Counted from the first letter of the stretch, positions 43,940 through 53,440 are shown. The stretch: DNA of 64,000 bases from Flagellimonas alvinocaridis (GCF_004916895.1 NZ_SNTZ01000011.1:22896-86895); one strand, 5' to 3'. Notes: generated by a model from the letters alone, not told the origin. Translations and numbers: made by a program.

Positions 43940-44539
43940 TTACATTCTATTGACTTTGGAGATGATTTTACTCATAAATTCCGGGGTAATGCCAATGTAA
44001 CCCGCTAAGTCTTTCTGGGTAATTCTATGGACAATGTTAGGATATTTCGTTTTGAACTCGATATATCTTTCCTCTGCCGTTAAGGATATGCCTTGGTTGG
44101 AACGTCTTATATAACTTATGAGCGACTTTTGATATAGTATTCGGTAAAACCTTTCAAATTTTGGTATTTCTTGAAAAAGTAGCTCATAATTAGCTCTGGA
44201 GATGCCTAATAATTCTGAGTCCTCGGTAGCTTTAATGAAATAACGCGAAGGTTCTTTGGTCATAAAACTGGCCATGTCCCCTGTCCAATAATCTTCAACC
44301 GCAAACATGGAGATATGAGGTACACCATCCTCATTTAAAGTATACACCTTTAAGCAACCTTTAGTGATAAAATACTCGTATCTGGCAATTTCACCTGCTT
44401 GCATTAAGAATGCTTTCTTTTTTACTTTTACTTCTGTAAGCAAAGAAATATACTTCTGTTTTTCAAGCTCGGTTAAATCAATAAACCTACTGACATTATC
44501 AATAATTAGTTGATGTGAGTGTTCCAATTTCAAGACCAT
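43940..44539 (-). CDS. Crp/Fnr family transcriptional regulator
   Basis: A 199-residue regulator with a cyclic-nucleotide-binding-like beta roll (KKKAFLMQAGEIARYEYFITKGCLKVYTLNEDG) and a C-terminal helix-turn-helix (TQKDLAGYIGITPEFMSKIISKV). No Fnr iron-sulfur cysteines are present. The effector is unknown. It is the first gene of a leftward set of redox proteins, 53 bases upstream of the next gene start, so it probably controls that set. Confidence 0.88.
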   Translation of the reverse strand: MVLKLEHSHQLIIDNVSRFIDLTELEKQKYISLLTEVKVKKKAFLMQAGEIARYEYFITKGCLKVYTLNEDGVPHISMFAVEDYWTGDMASFMTKEPSRYFIKATEDSELLGISRANYELLFQEIPKFERFYRILYQKSLISYIRRSNQGISLTAEERYIEFKTKYPNIVHRITQKDLAGYIGITPEFMSKIISKVNRM

Positions 44540-44734
44540 TTTCCATACGTTCTTTAAAATTAAGTATTTGGACCTTGTTGTGGAAAAACATTGCTTATTT
44601 TCTCGTTTGTATAAATACTGGGATATTTTAGGCTGGTATGGAACGGAAGAGTATTTTTTTGGACTCTTGGTTTTTGAAGGATTATTGCCTTAAAAAATAA
44701 ATGGAATAGAGGAATACAAGAGGAGTGGAAAAAG

Positions 44735-44768
44735 AAAACCCCAAAAACCGATAGATTTTTGGGGTTTT
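44735..44768 (-). terminator. Intrinsic terminator of tRNA-Lys
   Basis: AAAACCCCAAAAA and TTTTTGGGGTTTT pair around an 8-base loop; on the minus strand it ends in a T-rich tract just after the tRNA. Confidence 0.85.
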
Positions 44769-44772
44769 ATGG

Positions 44773-44845
44773 TGACCTGGCTGGGGCTCGAACCCAGGAC
44801 CCTCTCCTTAAAAGGGAGATGCTCTACCAACTGAGCTACCAGGTC
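44773..44845 (-). tRNA. tRNA-Lys (anticodon TTT)
   Basis: Minus-strand acceptor stem GACCTGG/CCAGGTC, D arm with AGCTCAGTTGGTAGAGC, anticodon stem TCTCC/GGAGA with loop CTTTTAA (anticodon TTT), and T arm GGGTTCGAGCCC. It is 73 bases with discriminator A and no encoded CCA. Confidence 0.96.
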
Positions 44846-44881
44846 AAAATTTCAGTACTTGGCTGTTTCGCTAAGCGGGTG

Positions 44882-44911
44882 CAAATATAACATCAATAAT
44901 CTATTTTCCAA
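44882..44911 (-). promoter_or_regulatory. tRNA-Lys promoter
   Basis: On the minus strand: TTG (complement at 44909-44911), 19-base spacer, TATATTTG (complement at 44882-44889), 36 bases before the mature tRNA 5' end. It is a full consensus match. Confidence 0.7.
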
Positions 44912-44965
44912 AAGTGAATTAATGATAAATTTGTGTTTTTTTGAAATCGCTTTTAAAACAGATAT

Positions 44966-45481
44966 ATGAGAATAGTTTTGATGGGGTACATGGCAAGTGG
45001 AAAGTCTACCGTGGGAAGGTTGTTGGCCAGCGACTTACAACTAGATTTTGTGGATTTGGATGACTACATTGAAGAGCAACAAAAAAAATCCATAAAAACC
45101 ATTTTTTCAGAAAAAGGAGAGATTTTTTTTAGAAAATTGGAGCATCAAATGCTCTCTCAAGTTTTGGATACCAGAAATAACATGGTGCTTTCCACTGGTG
45201 GTGGTACGCCGTGTTATTCAGGTAACATGGAGACTATTTTGGAAAAATCGGATGATTCCGTGTATCTGCAACTGTCCATACCCGCTTTAGTTGAACGACT
45301 ACAAAAGGAAAAGGAGCAACGACCCTTAGTGAGAAATATTGAAGATGCCGATTTGCCCGAATTTGTAGGGAAACACCTTTTTGAGAGGAGAGCATATTAT
45401 GCCAGAGCCAAGCACATTGTAGAATGTGAGGGCAAAAATCTTGAGGAAGTGGTTGCCGAAATTAAAAAAATGCTACTCTAA
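44966..45481 (+). CDS. aroK: Shikimate kinase
   Basis: Phosphorylates shikimate in aromatic amino acid synthesis. The 171 residues carry the P-loop GYMASGKSTVGRLLA, the shikimate-binding DLDDYIEEQ (DxD), STGGGTPCYSGN (GGG) and the lid ERLQKEKEQRPLV, with FFRKLEHQML. A -7 element TAAATTTG lies at 44926-44933. The end overlaps the convergent phosphoribosyltransferase gene by 9 bases. Confidence 0.95.
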   Translation: MRIVLMGYMASGKSTVGRLLASDLQLDFVDLDDYIEEQQKKSIKTIFSEKGEIFFRKLEHQMLSQVLDTRNNMVLSTGGGTPCYSGNMETILEKSDDSVYLQLSIPALVERLQKEKEQRPLVRNIEDADLPEFVGKHLFERRAYYARAKHIVECEGKNLEEVVAEIKKMLL

Positions 45482-45970
45482 GTAGACAGAGTTGTTCTTG
45501 GGAATAAACTCTACTTTTATATGTTCATTTAAAGAGGTGGAGAGCGATATACCCTTAAAATCGGCCTTGATTGGATATTTTTTGTGGTTCCGATTTACTA
45601 GGACAGCAGTTTTCAATTGTTTTATGGGGGTCTTTAAAAAGTGGTGTACGCCGTAGATTAAAGTGGTTCCGGAGTTAAGCACATCATCCACCAAAACTAT
45701 GGATTTGTCTTTGTAGGCTTCTTCAGGGATTGATGTCTCGACCCCACTCTTCAGGGGATTTTTCTTGTCCATTCCAACCTTGCACAACGTAATTTGGGCA
45801 TCGGTTATTTTTTTGAGGATGTCTACGAGTTTTTTGGCAAAATCAATTCCTCCACCATTTATCCCAGCAATGATGATTTCTTTTTCATCCACATTGGTTT
45901 CATAAATTTGATAAGCAATCCGTTTTATTGTATGCTGAATTTGATCGTGGGTAAGAATAAGGTTCTTCAT
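45473..45970 (-). CDS. PyrR-like phosphoribosyltransferase
   Basis: From ATG 45970 the product is 165 residues. The PRPP-binding motif is IVLVDDVLNSGTTL, and AVLVNRNHKKYPIKADFKGISLSTS closely follows the PyrR layout (RxHxxxPI-x-x-D-x-x-G). PyrR proteins regulate pyrimidine genes by RNA binding and/or have uracil phosphoribosyltransferase activity. No pyrimidine genes are nearby, so the biological role here is uncertain. Confidence 0.85.
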   Translation of the reverse strand: MKNLILTHDQIQHTIKRIAYQIYETNVDEKEIIIAGINGGGIDFAKKLVDILKKITDAQITLCKVGMDKKNPLKSGVETSIPEEAYKDKSIVLVDDVLNSGTTLIYGVHHFLKTPIKQLKTAVLVNRNHKKYPIKADFKGISLSTSLNEHIKVEFIPKNNSVYLE

Positions 45971-46006
45971 GAAATGGAATAATTCATCCAAAGATATAAA
46001 AACAGA

Positions 46007-46378
46007 CTATTCAGATTCGTCCAAATAACCATCAATGTCCCTCCTGTCCTTTTTGGTAGGCCTTCCAAGTCCTTTCTTTCTATAATGGGTCTTTGCATGT
46101 GTGAGCAGTTCGTTATGCTCAAAGGCCTCCTTGGGGGTAGTGTCTTTCCGGTAAATATCGACCAATTTGGCGCCAACTCGGCTTTCAGGAATGTCCAAAA
46201 CGGTAAGCTGATAGTCTATTTGATTTTTCCGAAGAACAATCTTGTCCATTGGGAATACCTCTCTTGAAGGTTTAACCGCACTACCATTTACCTTCACCTG
46301 GCCTTTTTTAACAGCCGTGGAGGCAACGTTCCGGGTTTTATAGTATCTAATGCACCAAAGGTACTTGTCTATCCGCAT
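46007..46378 (-). CDS. S4 domain RNA-binding protein (HslR/Hsp15-like)
   Basis: A 123-residue cytoplasmic protein. The N-terminal S4 domain (MRIDKYLWCIRYYKTRNVASTAVKKGQVKVNGSAVKPS) is followed by KTHYRKKGLGRPTKKDRRDIDGYLD, a basic tail. Hsp15 in E. coli recycles free 50S subunits carrying nascent chains. Length and layout match the Hsp15 family. Confidence 0.88.
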   Translation of the reverse strand: MRIDKYLWCIRYYKTRNVASTAVKKGQVKVNGSAVKPSREVFPMDKIVLRKNQIDYQLTVLDIPESRVGAKLVDIYRKDTTPKEAFEHNELLTHAKTHYRKKGLGRPTKKDRRDIDGYLDESE

Positions 46379-46444
46379 GATCTCTGCAAATCTTTGTTAA
46401 CGCACTGAGCAAAAATAGCGGAAAATTGTATCTTGCGCAGCTAA

Positions 46445-47404
46445 ATGACACACTTGATGAGGTACGGGATTATTGTTTCTTTAGTTTTATTAATTACTTT
46501 TTTCTCTTGCAAGAAAGATGATGATGGGGTTGAGACTGTTCCACCAAGGGACTTATCAGAGGTAGCTTTGGAGAACGACAATGCGATAAAAGCATTTATG
46601 GAAACCCATTTCTACAATTACGAAGAGTTTCAAAATCCACCAGCTGGGTTCGACTATAAGATTAAGGTCGACACCATTGCTGGGGAGAACTCGGATAAAA
46701 CCCCAATTTCGGAATCCCCTCTTTTAAAATCGGCTACTGCAACCGTTTCGGCTTCACAATTTGGTATTTCCGATGGAGAAGAAAACATTACCCATACCTA
46801 TTACTATTTGGTAGCCAGGACTGGTGCAGGCGAAAATCCTCCTACAGTGGCCGATTCGGTTTATGTAAGGTATGAAGGCTACACATTGGATAGAACGTTT
46901 TTTGACAGTGCAATAAATTCAGGACGTTGGTTTGATCTTCAAGGAACTATAAGCACCTCTGGGGCCATTGCAGGGTTTAGACTTGGGTTGACCCATTTTA
47001 AGCCAGGAAACGGAATAATCGATAACCCAGATGGAACGTTTGAGGTTGAAGGTTTTGGTTCAGGTATAATCATTATGCCGGCTGGTCTGGCTTATTTCAA
47101 TAGTAGTCAAGTAGGGGAGAGCTACGCCCCAATTGCATTTAATGTGAATTTATTAGTGGTGAATACTGCGGACCATGACAGGGATGGAATACCGAGTATC
47201 CTAGAGGACAGAAATGGCAATAAAAACCTGTTTGACGATGATACCGATGATGACGATGTCCCTGATTATTTGGATGGCGATGATGATGGTGATGGAGTTT
47301 CCACGAGAAGTGAGATAACCGATGAAAATGGGGAAATCATTATACCTTACCCAGATGCGGATAATGATAAAATTCCGGATTATTTAGATCCCGATACTAA
47401 ATGA
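46445..47404 (+). CDS. FKBP-type isomerase-like lipoprotein with acidic calcium-type repeats
   Basis: A 319-residue lipoprotein (lipobox ITFFSC near residue 22; the start could also be ATG 46457). The middle (about 110-245) resembles FKBP-type peptidyl-prolyl isomerases: DSVYVRYEGYTLDRTFFDSA, then AGFRLGLTHFKPG and GSGIIIMPAGLAY. The last 70 residues are thrombospondin type 3-like, with DHDRDGIPS, DDTDDDDVPDYLDGDDDGDG and DADNDKIPDYLDPDTK. It is probably exposed in the periplasm or at the surface, with calcium-stabilised tail. Active-site integrity is not certain. Confidence 0.82.
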   Translation: MTHLMRYGIIVSLVLLITFFSCKKDDDGVETVPPRDLSEVALENDNAIKAFMETHFYNYEEFQNPPAGFDYKIKVDTIAGENSDKTPISESPLLKSATATVSASQFGISDGEENITHTYYYLVARTGAGENPPTVADSVYVRYEGYTLDRTFFDSAINSGRWFDLQGTISTSGAIAGFRLGLTHFKPGNGIIDNPDGTFEVEGFGSGIIIMPAGLAYFNSSQVGESYAPIAFNVNLLVVNTADHDRDGIPSILEDRNGNKNLFDDDTDDDDVPDYLDGDDDGDGVSTRSEITDENGEIIIPYPDADNDKIPDYLDPDTK

Positions 47405-47422
47405 TTCAAAAGATATAGAATG

Positions 47423-47454
47423 AAAAAGGGCCCGTCAAAGACGGGCCCTTTTTT
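47423..47454. terminator. Bidirectional intrinsic terminator
   Basis: GGGCCCGTC-AAA-GACGGGCCC with flanking A and T runs, between the convergent FKBP-like and porin-like genes. Confidence 0.9.
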
Positions 47455-47471
47455 ATGGATTGAAATTTCCA

Positions 47472-48083
47472 CTATAATTTTAAGGATAGTGCAAAGATAA
47501 CTTGAGAAGGTCTGGAATCTACCCTACCGGATATGTCCGTAATGTTGTCGCCAATAAACTCGGCCTCGTTCTTAGAGAAGCCTCTTTCATAGCGTACATC
47601 CAAACCAACTCTTCCCAAATTGACGCCTACACCGGTATTGAGACCAACCGTAAAGTCGTTCTGGACATCCTCTACCTCAAGATCCCCTAAATCGTTTTTA
47701 AGGGTGTATTGGAACGCAGGTCCAGCAAAAATGTGCAAAGGTCCAATGATTTTGTATCCCAATAGTACAGGTAAATCTAATTTTGAAATGTCGTAGTCTT
47801 GGGAATCACCATCCACCTCATAGCTACTTTTGGTTTTGGAATATACCAATTCAGGTCTAAGATAAATCTTTGGAAAATCCAATTTCCCCCAGAAACCCAC
47901 ATGGTAACCGGCCTTTCCTTCGCCGCCATCCACGATGTCCTGTCCGGAGTCGCCAACGGAACTGATCAAATCCCCGTTCTTGTTGTAGCTTAAACCTGCT
48001 TTAATACCAAATCCTGAACCGCTTTGGGCAATTGCGGCAGACCCCAATAGGGCCATTGCTGCCACTAGAAGTGTTTTTTTCAT
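47472..48083 (-). CDS. Porin-like outer-membrane beta-barrel protein
   Basis: A 203-residue exported protein with signal peptide ending near AAIAQ. Typical eight-stranded barrel style: GFGIKAGLSYNKNGDLIS, YHVGFWGKLDFPKIYLRPELVYS, LDLPVLLGYKIIGPLHIFAGPAFQY, and a final RPSQVIFALSLKL ending in leucine. It matches the Bacteroidota PorT/OmpW-like outer-membrane beta-barrel family. The function is unknown. Confidence 0.85.
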   Translation of the reverse strand: MKKTLLVAAMALLGSAAIAQSGSGFGIKAGLSYNKNGDLISSVGDSGQDIVDGGEGKAGYHVGFWGKLDFPKIYLRPELVYSKTKSSYEVDGDSQDYDISKLDLPVLLGYKIIGPLHIFAGPAFQYTLKNDLGDLEVEDVQNDFTVGLNTGVGVNLGRVGLDVRYERGFSKNEAEFIGDNITDISGRVDSRPSQVIFALSLKL

Positions 48084-48136
48084 AAGTATTTCGTTTTAAT
48101 GGATTGAAGAATATCACACAAAAGTGATACCGAAAA

Positions 48137-49090
48137 TTATTTTCGCTTCAATACCCTTAAAACGGCAGCCTCAATAGCTTTATTGTTCAGCCCATATTTC
48201 TCCATAAGCTGGTCTGGGGTACCACTTTCCCCAAAAGTATCTTGGGTAGCCACAAACTCCTGTGGCGTAGGTAAATGTGATGCCAACACTCTGGAAACAC
48301 TTTCTCCTAGACCTCCCAAGAAGTTGTGTTCCTCCGCGGTGACCACACATCCGGTTTTCTTGGCCGAAGCCAAAATGGCGGCATCATCCAAAGGTTTAAT
48401 GGTGTGTATATTGATGACTTCAGCGGATATACCTTGTTTTTCCAAGCTTTCGGCAGCCAATAGGGATTCCCAAACCAAATGTCCGGTGGCAATAATGGTC
48501 ACATCGGTACCTTCATTGAGCATGAGTGCCTTGCCAATTTCAAATTTTTGGTCCACAGGGGTAAAGTTGGCTACTTTGGGTCTTCCAAAACGAAGGTATA
48601 CGGGACCATCATGCTCGGCAATGGCAATGGTGGCGGCTTTGGTCTGGTTAAAGTCGCATGGGTTGATTACGGTCATACCCGGCAACATTTTCATAAGACC
48701 TATATCCTCCAAAATCTGGTGGGTGGCACCATCCTCACCCAAGGTAAGACCTGCGTGCGATGCACAGATTTTCACATTTTTACCCGAATAGGCTATGGAT
48801 TGACGAATTTGGTCATAAACCCTACCAGTGGCAAAATTGGCAAAAGTGGAGGCAAATGGAATCTTTCCGCCAATGGTCAAACCGGCGGCCATGCCCATCA
48901 TATTTGCCTCTGCAATCCCTACTTGAAAGAAACGCTCGGGATTCTCCTCAATAAAGGTTTCAATTTTTAAAGAACCAATCAAATCGGCGCATAGGGCCAC
49001 TACATTGGGGTTGGTTCTACCCAGTTCTGTCATTCCAGCTCCGTATCCGCTACGTGTATCTTGTTTTCCTTGATCTGTATATTTTGTCAT
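48137..49090 (-). CDS. Transketolase, C-terminal subunit
   Basis: The second half of a split transketolase, 317 residues. It holds the pyrimidine-binding domain ([24 protein letters not shown]; catalytic-type glutamate in [14 protein letters not shown]) and the C-terminal domain ([17 protein letters not shown]). It pairs with the N-terminal subunit 18 bases upstream to form a thiamine-diphosphate enzyme of the pentose phosphate pathway. Split transketolases are usual in Bacteroidota. Confidence 0.93.
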   Translation of the reverse strand: MTKYTDQGKQDTRSGYGAGMTELGRTNPNVVALCADLIGSLKIETFIEENPERFFQVGIAEANMMGMAAGLTIGGKIPFASTFANFATGRVYDQIRQSIAYSGKNVKICASHAGLTLGEDGATHQILEDIGLMKMLPGMTVINPCDFNQTKAATIAIAEHDGPVYLRFGRPKVANFTPVDQKFEIGKALMLNEGTDVTIIATGHLVWESLLAAESLEKQGISAEVINIHTIKPLDDAAILASAKKTGCVVTAEEHNFLGGLGESVSRVLASHLPTPQEFVATQDTFGESGTPDQLMEKYGLNNKAIEAAVLRVLKRK

Positions 49091-49108
49091 CTTGTGAGGT
49101 CTTCAGAA

Positions 49109-49954
49109 TTAATAATCGCCTAGGGTTTCAGGGTTTTGTGCCAATGCGGTGGCCAATTGCTCATCATTGGGAGCTTTTCCGTGCCATGCATGAGTATGCA
49201 TCATGAAATCTACGCCATTACCCATCTCGGTGGTCATGACAATACATACCGGCTTCCCTTTTCCGGTTCTGGTCTTGGCTTCTTTCAGTCCGGCAATGAC
49301 CTGTTCCAAATCGTTACCGTTTTCAATCTCCATCACATCCCATCCAAATACCTTGAATTTTTCAGCAACATCGCCCAACGGCAATACATCTTCGGTAGAT
49401 CCATCAATTTGTTGGCCATTTCGGTCCACGGTGGCAATCAGGTTGTCCACTTTATTGCCTGCGGCATACATAATAGCCTCCCAGTTTTGACCTTCCTGAA
49501 GTTCACCATCTCCGTGTAAGCTATACACTAAATGGTTGTCACCGTTGAGTTTTTTGGCCAATGCAGCTCCGATGGCCACAGACATCCCTTGCCCCAATGA
49601 TCCAGAAGCCACGCGTACACCTGGCAATCCCTCATGGGTAGTGGGGTGTCCTTGTAGACGTGAATCTAACAATCGGAACGTGTTTAGTTCATCAATGGGG
49701 AAATAGCCCCTTCGTGCCAGTACACTGTAAAATACAGGAGAAATATGTCCATTGGACAAAAAGAAGAGATCCTCCCCGATTCCATCCATATCAAATCCTT
49801 CCTTGAGGTCCATAATTTCGTTGTAGAGGGCAACAAAAAATTCGGTACAGCCCAAAGAGCCTCCGGGGTGTCCCGAATTTACCTTGTGGACCATTCGTAA
49901 AATGTCCCTTCGTACTTGGGTCACTAAATCCTGTAATTCTTGTGTATTTGGCAT
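49109..49954 (-). CDS. Transketolase, N-terminal subunit
   Basis: From ATG 49954 the product is 281 residues. It is the diphosphate-binding half: GHPGGSLGCTEFFVALYN, the thiamine diphosphate/metal motif GDGELQEGQNWEAIMYAA (GDG-x(n)-N) and VDRNGQQIDG. It moves two-carbon units between sugar phosphates together with the downstream subunit. Upstream it is divergent from tgt. Confidence 0.94.
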   Translation of the reverse strand: MPNTQELQDLVTQVRRDILRMVHKVNSGHPGGSLGCTEFFVALYNEIMDLKEGFDMDGIGEDLFFLSNGHISPVFYSVLARRGYFPIDELNTFRLLDSRLQGHPTTHEGLPGVRVASGSLGQGMSVAIGAALAKKLNGDNHLVYSLHGDGELQEGQNWEAIMYAAGNKVDNLIATVDRNGQQIDGSTEDVLPLGDVAEKFKVFGWDVMEIENGNDLEQVIAGLKEAKTRTGKGKPVCIVMTTEMGNGVDFMMHTHAWHGKAPNDEQLATALAQNPETLGDY

Positions 49955-50081
49955 TAGTATAAATTTAAAGCCCAAAAGTAACGGCATTCAGTGGGCTAAA
50001 CAAGTGGAAATGGAAGATTTAATCAACGAGTTTGCACACAAACTTTATTTTTTTGTTAAGGAACGGGGAAAATGAGTTGGT

Positions 50082-50089
50082 TATATTTG
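50082..50089 (+). promoter_or_regulatory. tgt -7 promoter element
   Basis: TATATTTG, exact TAnnTTTG match, 18 bases before the tgt TTG start. Confidence 0.5.
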
Positions 50090-50107
50090 CGGTCTTAAAC
50101 AAGAACA

Positions 50108-51238
50108 TTGAAATTCACCTTACTTCAAAAGGATAACAAGAGCAAGGCTAGGGCCGGGGAAATGATTACGGATCATGGTGCTATCCAGACTCCAATTTTT
50201 ATGCCTGTAGGCACAGTGGCTTCGGTAAAGGGAGTGCATCAAAGGGAGTTGACCAACGATATCAACCCAGATATTATTTTAGGGAATACCTATCATTTGT
50301 ATTTAAGGCCCGGAACCGGAATTTTGGAAGAAGCCGGAGGGCTCCACAAGTTTATGGGTTGGGAACGACCTATTCTTACTGATAGTGGGGGCTATCAAGT
50401 CTATTCACTATCAGGAAATCGAAAAATTAAGGAAGAAGGTGTAAAATTTAAATCACATATTGATGGTTCACGTCATGTTTTCACCCCTGAAAATGTGATG
50501 GAAATACAGCGTACCATTGGGGCGGATATCATCATGGCTTTTGATGAATGCACCCCATACCCCTGTGATTACAATTATGCGAAACGTTCCATGCATATGA
50601 CCCATAGGTGGTTGGACCGTTGTATGGAACATTTGGAAAAGCTACCCTACACCTACGATTATACCCAAACCTTTTTCCCCATAGTCCAAGGATCTACCTA
50701 TAAAGATTTGCGTAAACAATCCGCAGAATATATTGCATCTGTGGGAGCGGAGGGCAATGCCATTGGTGGCCTTTCCGTAGGAGAGCCAGCAGAGGAAATG
50801 TACGAAATGGCCGAGCTGGTCTGTGATATTTTGCCAGAAGACAAACCGCGTTATCTTATGGGAGTGGGAACACCCATCAATATTTTGGAAAATATTGCCT
50901 TGGGAGTAGATATGTTCGATTGCGTTATGCCAACCCGAAATGCCCGTAACGGTATGCTTTTCACGGCCCATGGGACCATCAACATCAAAAATAAAAAGTG
51001 GGAAAACGATTTTTCTCCGATAGATGAGATGGGCATCACTTTTGTGGACACTGAATATTCAAAGGCCTATTTACGACATTTGTTCGCCGCAAACGAGTAT
51101 TTGGGGAAGCAGATAGCCACTATTCACAATCTTGGTTTTTATTTGTGGTTGGTACGAACCGCAAGAGAACGTATTTTAGCAGGGGATTTCCTGGAATGGA
51201 AAACCAGAATGGTAGAACAAATGGATAAAAGACTGTAA
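50108..51238 (+). CDS. tgt: tRNA-guanine transglycosylase Tgt, without zinc cysteines
   Basis: Exchanges guanine for the queuine precursor at tRNA position 34. The start is TTG: an in-frame stop at 50096-50098 leaves no upstream start, and MKFTLLQKDNKSKARAG is the normal family opening. Conserved features are LTDSGGYQVYSLSG, FDECTPYPC, GGLSVGEP and the catalytic Asp in MFDCVMPTRNARNG. Where the E. coli enzyme has its CxCxxC zinc ligands, this one reads GITFVDTEYSKAYLRHL with none; only the histidine in TIHNLGFY remains. Length (376) is normal. The next gene start abuts the stop (overlap of one base). Confidence 0.95.
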   Translation: MKFTLLQKDNKSKARAGEMITDHGAIQTPIFMPVGTVASVKGVHQRELTNDINPDIILGNTYHLYLRPGTGILEEAGGLHKFMGWERPILTDSGGYQVYSLSGNRKIKEEGVKFKSHIDGSRHVFTPENVMEIQRTIGADIIMAFDECTPYPCDYNYAKRSMHMTHRWLDRCMEHLEKLPYTYDYTQTFFPIVQGSTYKDLRKQSAEYIASVGAEGNAIGGLSVGEPAEEMYEMAELVCDILPEDKPRYLMGVGTPINILENIALGVDMFDCVMPTRNARNGMLFTAHGTINIKNKKWENDFSPIDEMGITFVDTEYSKAYLRHLFAANEYLGKQIATIHNLGFYLWLVRTARERILAGDFLEWKTRMVEQMDKRL

Positions 51239-52320
51239 TGCTCACCATACTTGACAAATACATCTTAAAACGTTATTTGATCACCTTTCTGGGGATGCTT
51301 ATGCTTTTTGTTCCCATCGGAATCATGGCCAACTTGGCGGAAAAGATTGGAAAAATCATTGACAATGAGGCCCCCCTTGCCGAGGTGATTGTCTTTTATG
51401 GGAATTTTACTTTGGTGATCGGTAATTTATTGTTGCCCGTCTTTTTGTTTCTTTCCATTATATTTTTTACCTCAAAACTGGCCAGTAACACGGAGATTGT
51501 TGCCATTTTGAGTTCTGGAGTGTCCTATAGTCGTTTTTTACGACCGTATTTGATAGGGGCAACCATGGTAGCCATCCTTATTTTTATGATGGGGATGTTC
51601 ATTGTTCCCCATGCCAGTATTGGATTTAATGAGTTCGAATACAAGTATTTTAAAAAAGGAAGACAGGTTCAGGTAACGGATAATATTTTCAATCAGCTTA
51701 ACGAGAATGACTACCTCTACGTGAGCAGTTTTGATCCCAACCGAAAAATAGGGTACAATTTCACGTATGAGCATTTTGACTCCATTAAACAATTGGATTT
51801 TAAGATTTCAGCAAGTAATATCCGATGGATGGAAAAAGATAGTCTATACCGTTTGACCAATTATGTAAAACGAAAACTCCACGATGATGTGGAATACATT
51901 GAGACCAAAAGAAGACTGGACACCCTCTTTACGTTTAAAATGGAGGATTTAACCCCGGTTTCCTATGTTGCGGAAACCAAGAACCTTTTTGAGCTTAATG
52001 AGTTTATTGAAGATCAAAAACAAAAAGGGGCTTCCAATATAAATACATATGTGTTGGTCAAATATAAAAGATGGGCTTTGCCCATTGCCGCTTTTATCCT
52101 AACCATTATTGCCGTTGCCGTTTCTTCTGTAAAGCGTAGGGGAGGCATGGGGCTTAATCTCGCATTTGGTATTGGCGTGGCCTTTGTTTACATTTTCTTC
52201 GACAAGGTTTTTGGTACGTTGGCAGAGCAATCCGGTTTTTCACCCTTGTTGGCGGTAATCCTCCCCAACCTTATTTTTGGTGTTTTTGCCGTTTACATGC
52301 TCTTGAAAGCCAAAAGATGA
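51238..52320 (+). CDS. LptF/LptG family lipopolysaccharide export permease
   Basis: A 360-residue inner-membrane protein with the YjgP/YjgQ layout: three N-terminal helices (DKYILKRYLITFLGMLMLFVPIG, LVIGNLLLPVFLFLSI and SRFLRPYLIGATMVAIL), a periplasmic beta-jellyroll of about 170 residues, and three C-terminal helices (PIAAFILTIIAVAVSSVKRRGG). These subunits with LptB drive lipopolysaccharide to the outer membrane. Bacteroidota often encode two such genes at different loci; here there is one, coupled to tgt. Confidence 0.92.
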   Translation: MLTILDKYILKRYLITFLGMLMLFVPIGIMANLAEKIGKIIDNEAPLAEVIVFYGNFTLVIGNLLLPVFLFLSIIFFTSKLASNTEIVAILSSGVSYSRFLRPYLIGATMVAILIFMMGMFIVPHASIGFNEFEYKYFKKGRQVQVTDNIFNQLNENDYLYVSSFDPNRKIGYNFTYEHFDSIKQLDFKISASNIRWMEKDSLYRLTNYVKRKLHDDVEYIETKRRLDTLFTFKMEDLTPVSYVAETKNLFELNEFIEDQKQKGASNINTYVLVKYKRWALPIAAFILTIIAVAVSSVKRRGGMGLNLAFGIGVAFVYIFFDKVFGTLAEQSGFSPLLAVILPNLIFGVFAVYMLLKAKR

Positions 52321-52390
52321 TGATCAATATAATCCTAATGTCTTAACGTTAAATGGTTTGCCTAATTTCTGTGGGTAATGCATAAAGTTT

Positions 52391-52398
52391 TATATTTG
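52391..52398 (+). promoter_or_regulatory. accA -7 promoter element
   Basis: TATATTTG, exact TAnnTTTG match, 30 bases before the accA ATG. There is no TTG at the right spacing. Confidence 0.5.
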
Positions 52399-52428
52399 TC
52401 CCCACTATTTTTTAAGAACTGACTTTCC

Positions 52429-53382
52429 ATGGAGTATTTAGATTTTGAACTTCCCATCAAAGAACTTGAAGAACAACTTCAAAAATGTATGGTGATAGGT
52501 GAAGAAAGTGATGTTGATGTAACCGAGACCTGCTCTCAAATTGAAAAAAAACTTCAAGAGACAAGAAAAGAGATATACAAGAATCTGACCGCTTGGCAAC
52601 GGGTTCAACTTTCTAGACACCCCAATAGGCCATATACCATGGACTATATCAATGCCATCTGTGGAGATACGTTCTTGGAACTTCATGGCGATAGGAATGT
52701 CAAAGATGACAAAGCCATGGTGGGTGGTCTAGGAAAAATAGGCGATCAGACCTATATGTTCATCGGTCAACAAAAAGGATATAACACCAAGACCAGACAG
52801 TATAGAAATTTTGGTATGGCCAATCCAGAAGGATACCGAAAAGCGTTGCGATTGATGAAATCCGCAGAGAAATTCGATATTCCTGTAGTTACTTTTATTG
52901 ATACCCCCGGTGCCTATCCAGGTTTGGAAGCAGAAGAAAGGGGGCAGGGTGAAGCCATTGCAAGAAATATTCTGGAGATGACCCGTCTAGAGGTCCCTAT
53001 TATTTGTATTATAATTGGTGAAGGTGCATCAGGTGGTGCTTTGGGCATTGGCGTTGGAGATAAAGTATTGATGCTGGAGAATGCTTGGTATTCTGTAATC
53101 TCCCCAGAAAACTGTTCTTCCATTTTGTGGAGAAGCTGGGAGTATAAGGAAAAGGCAGCCGAAGCTCTTAAGCTAACCGCTTCGGACAGCAAAAAAATAA
53201 AGGTCATTGATGAAATCATTAAGGAACCCCTAGGTGGTGCACACGTGAATAGGGAAAAGACCTTTGAAACGGTCAAGAACAAAATTTCATCCCATTACGA
53301 AGAACTCAAAAAGTTATCACCAAAACAACTGATAAAATCCAGAATGGATAAATACGCCTCAATGGGCGTTTTCAATGGCTAA
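52429..53382 (+). CDS. accA: Acetyl-CoA carboxylase carboxyltransferase subunit alpha
   Basis: Transfers the carboxyl group from biotin to acetyl-CoA, in the first step of fatty acid synthesis, together with AccD. The 317 residues include [17 protein letters not shown] at the start, the helical N-terminus, and the crotonase-like core [63 protein letters not shown] and [17 protein letters not shown]. It is monocistronic, with accD elsewhere. Confidence 0.97.
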   Translation: MEYLDFELPIKELEEQLQKCMVIGEESDVDVTETCSQIEKKLQETRKEIYKNLTAWQRVQLSRHPNRPYTMDYINAICGDTFLELHGDRNVKDDKAMVGGLGKIGDQTYMFIGQQKGYNTKTRQYRNFGMANPEGYRKALRLMKSAEKFDIPVVTFIDTPGAYPGLEAEERGQGEAIARNILEMTRLEVPIICIIIGEGASGGALGIGVGDKVLMLENAWYSVISPENCSSILWRSWEYKEKAAEALKLTASDSKKIKVIDEIIKEPLGGAHVNREKTFETVKNKISSHYEELKKLSPKQLIKSRMDKYASMGVFNG

Positions 53383-53440
53383 TTCTTGTTTTTCAAAGGC
53401 TAACTTTTTTTATCAGGTTTTTTCCTCTGCTTTTTTTGCG

